This document shows positions 5,720-10,683 of a stretch of DNA of 11,638 nt, piece by piece. The stretch spans positions 1 to 11,638 of the forward strand of contig CAJXKX010000020.1 of the NCBI GenBank assembly GCA_913055965.1, read 5' to 3'. Under the pieces are notes generated by a model. The model had not been told where the DNA came from. It made no database searches and saw nothing but the letters and a program-made list of their open reading frames with translations. The position numbers were made by a program, and so were the translations under genes. Numbering within the stretch: position 1 is the stretch's first letter; every line of letters starts with the position of its first letter. The DNA comes from an uncultured Roseovarius sp. Lineage in GTDB: Bacteria > Pseudomonadota > Alphaproteobacteria > Rhodobacterales > Rhodobacteraceae.

Positions 5720-6540
5720 TCTTCGAGCGGGTTTTCCCGTGTTCCGAGCGCGTCGGCGAGCCGCGCGGTGGCCGAGCCGGGGCGCAGCGGCTGTGGCTGA
5801 TTTTCGTCCGGGGCCCAGCCGGTAAGGAAGATCATCTCGGCGGTGGCGCGGATTCCTCCGTCGGGATGGGCAAAGCCCCGCGCGTAGATGTCGCAGGCCC
5901 GCGCCAGCACCGAACGCCGCAGCGCACCGCGCGGGCGCGCCTGCATCGCGTTGGTTTCGCCCATGCCGCGCAGATCGCGCATGAGCGCGAACATGTCCTC
6001 GTAGCGCAGGTCCAGCGCCAGACGGTCCGCTACCGGCAGGGCAAGGCCCGCCCTCTGCAGCAGCGCCCCCAGATCGCGGATATCGCCCATCGGCAGGACC
6101 CGCGGCGAGAGACCGCCGGTCACATCGGCTTCGGCCTGCGCCAGCGCGGCGCGTAACTCCTGAAGACTGCCGCCGCCGAACAGCACCGCCAGCATCAGGC
6201 CGTCCGGGCGCAGGGCGCGCCGCGCCTGCACCAGTTGTCCTACCGGGTCGTCGGCCCAATGCAGGCAGAGCGCGTGGATGACGAGGTCATGCGCGCCGGG
6301 GCGCAGCGCCAGCGTCTCGTCATCGCCGACCACCGTCGCCGAGGGATGCCGCCCCTGCCAGAAATCGCAAAATCCGGCGATCACGGCCGGTGCCGTAAAC
6401 GACCTGTTAACCATCCGCAGCCGATCCTCGATTTCCTCGGCGGCGAGCGCATGGAGAAAGGTCGCGGGCGCGGGGCCGCGCAGCGCGCGGGTGCGCTGGC
6501 GGAGAAGGGCGGGTCGGTCGGTCAGCCGGGCCTGGGTCAT
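5716..6540 (-). CDS. NDUFAF5-like (BioC-related) methyltransferase-fold protein, degenerate SAM motif
   Basis: A 274-residue protein with the order of the mitochondrial complex I assembly factor NDUFAF5 and its alphaproteobacterial relatives. Diagnostic pieces are LHWADDPVGQLVQARRALRPDG (about 93-114), LFGGGSLQELR, YEDMFALMRDLRGMGETNA (about 180-198), the ATAEMIFLTGW segment and a late PGSA. In mitochondria this family hydroxylates an arginine of the NDUFS7 subunit; earlier annotations call it a methyltransferase. The glycine-rich motif I expected around residues 50-75 is not present, only AVIAGFCDFWQGRHPSATVV. SAM binding may therefore be lost or altered. The gene sits just before hemH. ATG 6540 is chosen because it begins MTQARLTDRPAL as relatives do. 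No Shine-Dalgarno precedes it, and a GTG at 6564 is the alternative. BioC is excluded by the NDUFAF5-specific C-terminus. Confidence 0.8.
   Translation of the reverse strand: MTQARLTDRPALLRQRTRALRGPAPATFLHALAAEEIEDRLRMVNRSFTAPAVIAGFCDFWQGRHPSATVVGDDETLALRPGAHDLVIHALCLHWADDPVGQLVQARRALRPDGLMLAVLFGGGSLQELRAALAQAEADVTGGLSPRVLPMGDIRDLGALLQRAGLALPVADRLALDLRYEDMFALMRDLRGMGETNAMQARPRGALRRSVLARACDIYARGFAHPDGGIRATAEMIFLTGWAPDENQPQPLRPGSATARLADALGTRENPLED
6396..6412. promoter_or_regulatory. CtrA-like box (TAAA-N7-TTAACC)
   Basis: TAAA at 6396-6399, seven bases, then TTAACC at 6407-6412. This matches the CtrA consensus TTAA-N7-TTAA(C) except for one base in the first half. It lies inside the 5' coding part of the NDUFAF5-like gene, about 145 bp upstream of comF. 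The match could be chance, but AT-rich words like this are rare in the surrounding GC-rich coding sequence. Confidence 0.3.
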
Positions 6541-6547
6541 GGGAGGG

Positions 6548-6576
6548 TAGATAGAATGGCGCACCCGGCTTTACAA
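6548..6576 (-). promoter_or_regulatory. Candidate promoter giving a leaderless NDUFAF5-like transcript
   Basis: On the minus strand TTGTAA (6576-6571), a 17-base spacer and TATCTA (6553-6548) place the transcription start at about 6541, one base before the ATG at 6540. The upstream sequence has no Shine-Dalgarno, which fits a leaderless message. The -35 matches four and the -10 three of six consensus bases. The element lies within the first codons and leader of comF. Confidence 0.35.
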
Positions 6577-7287
6577 ATGGCGGTTCGCCTCGTCTATCCG
6601 CCGCGTTGCACGCTCTGCGGCGTCGCGGTCGAGGATGCGTTCGGGCTGTGCGGGCCGTGCTGGCGCGACACGCCGTTCATCACCGGGCTTGTCTGCGACC
6701 TGTGCGGCGCTCCGCTGCCCGGCGAGGCGGGCCCCGAAGCGGTGCATTGCGACGATTGCCTTGTCGTCGCGCGGCCCTGGACGCAGGGCCGCGCGGTGAT
6801 GCGCTATGACGGGAACGGGCGGCGTCTGGTGCTGGCGCTCAAGCATGGCGACCGTCACGACGTGGTGCGTCCGGCGGGCAAGTGGCTGGCGCAGAGCGCA
6901 CGGCCGTTGCTCTCGGGCGATGCGTTGATCGCGCCGATTCCGCTGCACTGGATGCGCCTGCTGTCGCGGCGCTTCAATCAGTCGGCCCTGCTCTCGCGCG
7001 CGCTGGCGCGCGAGGCGGGGCTGTCCCATATCGCCGACCTGCTGGTCCGCCACCGCCGGACCCGGAGCCTCAAGGGCCTTGATCGCGCCACCCGCCACGC
7101 GACGCTGGACGGCGCGATTCGCGTGAGCCCGCGCCATGCGCCCCGGCTGCGCGGCGCGCGCATCGTGCTGGTGGATGACGTGATGACCTCGGGGGCGACC
7201 TTTTCGGCCGCTGCGCAGGCCTGCCTTGCGGCCGGCGCAGCGGATGTGTGCATACTCGCACTGGCGCGCGCGGTCCGGGATGCCTAA
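6556..7287 (+). CDS. comF: ComF family protein (double zinc ribbon plus phosphoribosyltransferase domain)
   Basis: Competence-associated cytoplasmic protein of 243 residues, thought to handle incoming single-stranded DNA together with DprA and ComFA-like helicases. The N-terminal part has four CxxC pairs: C18/C21, C32/C35, C47/C50 and C65/C68, that is, two zinc ribbons. The C-terminal half is a type I phosphoribosyltransferase fold with the PRPP loop VLVDDVMTSGAT (about 204-215), preceded by the typical PIPLHWMRLLSRRFNQS. ATG 6556 has an excellent GGGAGGG leader 8 bases upstream. It diverges from the NDUFAF5-like gene with only 15 bp between starts, so any promoter must lie inside the neighbour. 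In Rhodobacter capsulatus, comF homologues are needed for uptake of gene transfer agent DNA and are under CtrA control; that link here is inference. It leads the grxC-nit-marR run. Confidence 0.92.
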   Translation: MAHPALQMAVRLVYPPRCTLCGVAVEDAFGLCGPCWRDTPFITGLVCDLCGAPLPGEAGPEAVHCDDCLVVARPWTQGRAVMRYDGNGRRLVLALKHGDRHDVVRPAGKWLAQSARPLLSGDALIAPIPLHWMRLLSRRFNQSALLSRALAREAGLSHIADLLVRHRRTRSLKGLDRATRHATLDGAIRVSPRHAPRLRGARIVLVDDVMTSGATFSAAAQACLAAGAADVCILALARAVRDA

Positions 7288-7314
7288 GTTCGTCCAAACA
7301 GCACAGGACGAGCC

Positions 7315-7572
7315 ATGCCCAGTATCGAAATCTATTCCTCGCCGCTCTGCGGCTTCTGCCACGCCGCCAAGCGCCTTCTGAAACAGAAGGGTGCCGCGTT
7401 CTCCGAGATCAACGTCCTGGCACAACCGCGGCGCAAGGCGGAGATGATGGATCGCGCGGGCGGCCGCCACACGGTGCCGCAGATCTTCATCGGCGGCACG
7501 CATGTCGGCGGGTGCGACGAGCTTTATGCACTCGACCGTGCGGGCAAGCTCGACCCGCTTCTCAAGGGCTGA
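7315..7572 (+). CDS. grxC: Glutaredoxin 3 family (GrxC), CGFC active site
   Basis: Small cytosolic thiol-disulfide oxidoreductase of 85 residues that uses glutathione to reduce protein disulfides and mixed disulfides. The thioredoxin-fold motifs are in place: LCGFC with C12 and C15, TVPQIFI (the cis-proline glutathione-binding loop, 53-59) and GGCDELYAL (65-73), which also contacts glutathione. The active site is CGFC rather than the usual CPYC; both cysteines remain, so dithiol chemistry should be possible, but the glycine and phenylalanine may change redox potential. An additional cysteine occurs at C67. The start at 7315 has AGGA 6 bases upstream. It sits 27 bp after comF and 3 bp before the Nit-family gene, so it is almost certainly co-transcribed with both. 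Confidence 0.94.
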   Translation: MPSIEIYSSPLCGFCHAAKRLLKQKGAAFSEINVLAQPRRKAEMMDRAGGRHTVPQIFIGGTHVGGCDELYALDRAGKLDPLLKG

Positions 7573-7575
7573 GCC

Positions 7576-8406
7576 ATGCGTGTCGCGCTGCTGCAGATCA
7601 CGTCGAGCGATGATCCCGCCGAGAATCTCGCGCTCGTGCGCGCGCAGATGGCGGAGGCGGCGGCGGACGGGGCCGAGTTCATTCTGACGCCCGAGGTGAC
7701 GAATTGCGTCTCGACCAGCCGCAGCCATCAGCGCGCGGTGCTGCATCACGAGGCTGACGACCCCACCCTCGCGGCCTTGCGCGAAGAGGCGGAGCGTCTT
7801 GGTGTCTGGGTGCTGATCGGCTCTCTGGCGCTCAAGACCGACGATGCCGACGGGCGTTTTGCCAACCGCTCGGTTCTGATCGGGTCCGACGGGACGATCC
7901 GCGCGCGCTATGACAAGATCCACATGTTCGATGTCGAGGTCAGCCCCGAGGAGACCTATCGCGAATCCGAGGGATTTCGCCCCGGCACGCGCGCGGTCCT
8001 GGCCGATACGCCATGGGGCAGGCTGGGAATGACCGTCTGTTACGATGTGCGCTTTCCGCATCTCTACCGGCGGCTGGCGCAGGCGGGGGCCGGGATGCTG
8101 ACCGTCCCGGCGGCGTTCTCGCATGTCACGGGGGCCGCCCACTGGGAAAGCCTGCTGCGCGCCCGCGCGATCGAGACCGGCTGTTTCGTGCTCGCGCCCG
8201 CGCAGACCGGCACGCATCGCGCGCGCCGCGGGCAGGCGCGGCGCACCCACGGGCACAGCCTCGTGATCGGTCCGTGGGGCGAGGTGATCGCGGATGGCGG
8301 CCCCGCGCCGGGGATCATCACGGTTGATCTCGACCTTTCCGAGGTGGCACAAGCACGCAGGCGCGTCCCGTCGCTGCGCCACGACCGGGATTTCGATGGC
8401 CCCTGA
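7576..8406 (+). CDS. Carbon-nitrogen hydrolase, Nit1/Nit2-type (possible deaminated-glutathione amidase)
   Basis: Nitrilase-superfamily amidase of 276 residues with an intact Glu-Lys-Cys triad: E40 in LTPEVTN, K114 in YDKIHMFDV and C155 in VCYDVRFPHL. The conserved WESLLRARAIE segment (about 190-200) is also present. The sequence around KIHMFDV and CYDVRFPHLYR is most like the Nit1/Nit2 branch, which hydrolyses deaminated glutathione or alpha-ketoglutaramate, rather than aromatic nitrilases or beta-ureidopropionase. The position 3 bases after grxC supports a glutathione-repair role (removal of deaminated glutathione), but that is inference. The stop at 8404-8406 is followed with no gap by the ATG of the marR-type gene. 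AAGGG at the end of grxC serves as the leader. Alternative: omega-amidase; the active-site sequence alone does not separate the two. Confidence 0.88.
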   Translation: MRVALLQITSSDDPAENLALVRAQMAEAAADGAEFILTPEVTNCVSTSRSHQRAVLHHEADDPTLAALREEAERLGVWVLIGSLALKTDDADGRFANRSVLIGSDGTIRARYDKIHMFDVEVSPEETYRESEGFRPGTRAVLADTPWGRLGMTVCYDVRFPHLYRRLAQAGAGMLTVPAAFSHVTGAAHWESLLRARAIETGCFVLAPAQTGTHRARRGQARRTHGHSLVIGPWGEVIADGGPAPGIITVDLDLSEVAQARRRVPSLRHDRDFDGP

Positions 8407-8847
8407 ATGGAAGAGACGCAGAGCAATTCCCTCGCGGTCGCGCTGTTCAGCGAGATCCTCACGAACGATCAATTGATTCGTTCGCGGCTCAGTCGTGTCC
8501 TGCCCAAGGGGATGGAAATCTCGCATTTCGCGGTGCTCAACCACCTTGCCCGCACCGGCGAGGAACGCAGCCCGGCACAACTCGCCAAGAGCTTTCACGT
8601 CACCCGCGGGGCGATGACCAACACGCTGTCCAAGCTGGAATGGGCGGGCTACATCCATATTCGCCCGGATTGGGAGGATGCGCGCCGCAAGATGGTCTCG
8701 ATCAGCCGGTCGGGTCGGATGGCGCGGGATGCCGCGATATCGGCCATCACCCCCATGGTGTCGGACCTGATCGCCGATCTCGGGGAAGATCGCGTGCGCG
8801 CGAGCCTGCCGGTGCTGCGCGAATTGCGCGCCAAGCTCGAAGGCTGA
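8407..8847 (+). CDS. MarR-family transcriptional regulator
   Basis: A 146-residue cytoplasmic DNA-binding regulator. The central winged helix-turn-helix shows the MarR pattern: ISHFAVLNHLAR (about 38-49), SPAQLAKSFHVTRGAMTNTLSKLEWAGYIHIRPD (about 55-88, including the recognition helix) and the wing with DARRKMVSISRSGR. Flanking helices would form the dimer interface. It contains no cysteine, so it cannot sense oxidants by a cysteine switch as OhrR does, despite sitting behind grxC. Its start directly abuts the stop of the Nit-type hydrolase, so it is translated from the same mRNA. The natural guess is that it controls its own operon or a nearby transport or metabolic gene; the ligand is unknown. 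A hairpin follows its stop. Confidence 0.88.
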   Translation: MEETQSNSLAVALFSEILTNDQLIRSRLSRVLPKGMEISHFAVLNHLARTGEERSPAQLAKSFHVTRGAMTNTLSKLEWAGYIHIRPDWEDARRKMVSISRSGRMARDAAISAITPMVSDLIADLGEDRVRASLPVLRELRAKLEG

Positions 8848-8849
8848 GC

Positions 8850-8881
8850 GCCGGGCCCCGGCGGTGCGGGACCCGGCCTTT
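8850..8881 (+). terminator. Probable terminator of the comF-grxC-nit-marR operon
   Basis: GCCGGG-CCC pairs with GGG-A-CCCGGC across a GC-rich loop (8850-8877, one bulged base) two bases after the marR stop. It is followed by CTTT. The stem is strong but the T run is short. It lies between convergent genes; on the minus strand the same hairpin has no T run. Confidence 0.5.
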
Positions 8882-8886
8882 GTGAT

Positions 8887-9399
8887 TCAGGCGTCGGCGG
8901 GCTGGGTCTGCGCGGCCTGCTGGCGGCGCGCGATCTCCTGCCGGTACAACTGCACGAAATCGATGTTTTCGAGGTTGAGAGGGGGGAAGCCGCCATCGCG
9001 GGTGACGTCGCTGACGATGCGCCGCATGAACGGGAACATCTGGCGCGGGCACTCGATCAGCAGGTAGGGGTGCAACTGATCGTCCGGCACGCCCTCGATG
9101 TGGAACACGCCGACATACTCCATCTCCATCACGAACAGCACTTCACTGTTGTCCTTGTTGCGCGAGGTGATGTTGAGCTTGCAGCCCACCTCGTACTGGT
9201 GCTCGACAGAGCGCTTCTTGGCATCGAGGTTCACCTGCACCTGCACGTCGGGCTGGACCTCTCCGCCGGTGCCGCGCTGTGCGAGCACGTTCTCGAACGA
9301 GAGGTCGCGCACGAACTGGGTGAGAATGTGCATCCGCATCTGCGGTGCGGTCGCGCCTTCGCCGTTTTGCGGCGCCGCGCCGTTATCCTGATCGGCCAT
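8887..9399 (-). CDS. secB: Protein-export chaperone SecB
   Basis: Cytosolic homotetrameric chaperone that keeps preproteins unfolded and delivers them to SecA; 170 residues with an acidic, Gln-rich N-terminal extension (about 1-20). The SecB core is clear: HILTQFVRDLSFENV (about 24-38), QVQVNLDAKK and YEVGCKLNI. Further on are VLFVMEMEYVGVFHI, LLIECPRQMFPFMRRIVSDVTRDGGFPPLNLENIDF (about 109-150) and a short Gln/Ala-rich tail. The leader AGGAGA stands 6 bases before ATG 9399. It lies 57 bp downstream of fxsA on the same strand and is convergent with the marR gene. Confidence 0.96.
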   Translation of the reverse strand: MADQDNGAAPQNGEGATAPQMRMHILTQFVRDLSFENVLAQRGTGGEVQPDVQVQVNLDAKKRSVEHQYEVGCKLNITSRNKDNSEVLFVMEMEYVGVFHIEGVPDDQLHPYLLIECPRQMFPFMRRIVSDVTRDGGFPPLNLENIDFVQLYRQEIARRQQAAQTQPADA

Positions 9400-9456
9400 C
9401 GGTGTCTCCTGGTGAAAAATCCGTTGGTCCGCTCTTAGCAGGCGGGGCGATGCGCC

Positions 9457-9915
9457 TCAATGCCTTGTCCAGCCCGAGCCGCCGCGCCGCCCCTCGTCGA
9501 GCGTTTCGTAATCGCCCTCGATGATGTCGGGGCGGGGCGGGGTGCCGTCGCCGCCATGCGCGGCGCGCAGCACGATCCGTTCGCGGATCCTGGCAAAGAC
9601 GAACCGGCGTACCGGCGGCATCAGCAGGGCAAAGCCGACGGCATCGGTAAAGAAGCCAGGCGTCAGGAGCAGCGCCCCGGCGAACAGGATCATCGCGCCA
9701 TGCACCAGCGGCGCGGAGGGGTCTCCATGTCCGTCGAGCGCCGAGCGCAACCGCCCCATCTCTGCCAGCCCCTGCCAGCGCAGGAGTGCCGTGCCGACCA
9801 CGGCTGTCAGCACCACGACCGCCAGTGTCGGCCACAGCCCGATCGCGCCTCCGACCTCGATGAACAGCGCGATTTCGATCAGCGGGACGGCGATGAACGC
9901 GATCAGAAGCCACAT
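9457..9915 (-). CDS. fxsA: FxsA family membrane protein
   Basis: A 152-residue inner-membrane protein. It has hydrophobic segments at about 1-20 (MWLLIAFIAVPLIEIALFIE), 24-44 (GAIGLWPTLAVVVLTAVVGTA) and 70-100 (the LVHGAMILFAGALLLTPGFFTDAVGFALLMPPVR region). The LLLTPGFFTD motif and the WQG sequence in the second-loop region are typical of FxsA. The C-terminus is hydrophilic and acidic (IIEGDYETLDEG). In E. coli FxsA (YjeG) suppresses F exclusion of phage T7; its normal role is unknown. ATG 9915 is chosen because AAGGAAAGGG lies about 8 bases upstream and the first residues form the first membrane helix. An upstream in-frame extension to 9969 would put a basic stretch before it and has no leader. 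It is the first gene of the fxsA-secB pair, divergent from the Tim44-like gene. Confidence 0.92.
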   Translation of the reverse strand: MWLLIAFIAVPLIEIALFIEVGGAIGLWPTLAVVVLTAVVGTALLRWQGLAEMGRLRSALDGHGDPSAPLVHGAMILFAGALLLTPGFFTDAVGFALLMPPVRRFVFARIRERIVLRAAHGGDGTPPRPDIIEGDYETLDEGRRGGSGWTRH

Positions 9916-9947
9916 TGGCGCACCCTTTCCTTTCCGGAGCCTTGTGG

Positions 9948-9976
9948 TGGACTTGGCCCCTTGCGTCACCTACATA
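9948..9976 (+). promoter_or_regulatory. Weak candidate promoter for timA-mltA
   Basis: TGGACT (9948-9953), a 17-base spacer and TACATA (9971-9976) would start transcription near 9983 with a leader of about 40 bases. Matches to consensus are partial (four and three of six). The -10 lies in the middle of the inverted repeat at 9960-9986. Confidence 0.27.
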
Positions 9977-9986
9977 AGGACGCAAG
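9960..9986. promoter_or_regulatory. Perfect 8-bp inverted repeat between divergent fxsA and the Tim44-like gene
   Basis: CTTGCGTC (9960-9967) and GACGCAAG (9979-9986) are exact reverse complements separated by 11 bases. The element sits in the 108-bp spacer between the two divergent transcription units. Size and spacing fit a dimeric repressor or activator site, placed to act on either side. A hairpin in the transcript leader is the other reading. No regulator is identified. Confidence 0.45.
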
Positions 9987-10023
9987 AGACAGCCTGCCAT
10001 GCCCCGCACGACAAGAGGTGCTC

Positions 10024-10683
10024 ATGAATTCGCCGATCCTGCAATTGCTGGTGCTCGCCGGCATCGCCATTTTTCTCATTCTTCGGCTCAAGAGCGTTCT
10101 CGGCACACGGGACGGGTTCGAAGGCCCGCCCCGCACGAAACCCGTTGAACGGCAGGCAGAGCGGCATGGCTTCGAGGTGATCGAGGGCGGACCCGATCAC
10201 GACATCATCGACAACGTTCCCGAGGATTCCGACGCGGCGGCGGCGCTCGCCGAGATGAAGCGGGTCGAGCCGGATTTCGGGGTCATGGATTTCATCCAGG
10301 GGGCACGCGGCGCCTACGAGATGATCCTCATGGCCTTCGAGCGCGGCACGCTCGACGAGGTCACGCCGTTCCTGTCGCCCGATGTCTACGAGGCGTTCGC
10401 AGAGGTCGTGGACGCCCGCCAGCAGCAGGGCCTGACCGTCGAGGCCGAGTTCGTGGGTGTCCGGCATGTCTCGATCGCCGATGCCCGCTTCGACCCGGAG
10501 ACCCGCAGCGCCGAGATCGACGTGCATTACGTGGGCGAACTCATCACCGTTGTGCGCGACGCCAATGGCGAGATCGTCGAAGGCGAGCCGGGCCGCAGCA
10601 AGCGGCAGAAGGACAGCTGGACCTATGAGCGCGTCATGGGCTCGGGCGATCCGAACTGGCGGCTCGTCGCAACGGGCGAATGA
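10024..10683 (+). CDS. Tim44/TimA-like domain inner-membrane protein
   Basis: A 219-residue protein related to the bacterial TimA group, named for similarity to the C-terminal domain of mitochondrial Tim44. One N-terminal transmembrane segment (about residues 4-22, ILQLLVLAGIAIFLILRL) anchors it. A charged, disordered linker (about 30-80) follows. The Tim44-like domain runs from about 85 to 217, with DFIQGARGAYEMILMAFERGTL, FLSPDVYEAF, VGVRHVSIADA and the final YERVMGSGDPNWRLVATGE. The orientation of this domain (cytosolic or periplasmic) cannot be read from the sequence; the basic residues after the segment suggest the C-terminus stays in the cytoplasm. AGAGGTG precedes ATG 10024. The stop overlaps the mltA start by four bases (ATGA), so the two are coupled. 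Bacterial function is unknown. Confidence 0.88.
   Translation: MNSPILQLLVLAGIAIFLILRLKSVLGTRDGFEGPPRTKPVERQAERHGFEVIEGGPDHDIIDNVPEDSDAAAALAEMKRVEPDFGVMDFIQGARGAYEMILMAFERGTLDEVTPFLSPDVYEAFAEVVDARQQQGLTVEAEFVGVRHVSIADARFDPETRSAEIDVHYVGELITVVRDANGEIVEGEPGRSKRQKDSWTYERVMGSGDPNWRLVATGE

Noticed and set aside
6571..8658. A 695-codon open frame on the minus strand, antisense to comF, grxC, the Nit hydrolase and marR
   Set aside because: It is rich in Arg, His, Ala and Gly with no recognisable domain. It spans four well-supported genes with clear active sites on the other strand. Long antisense frames are expected in GC-rich DNA.
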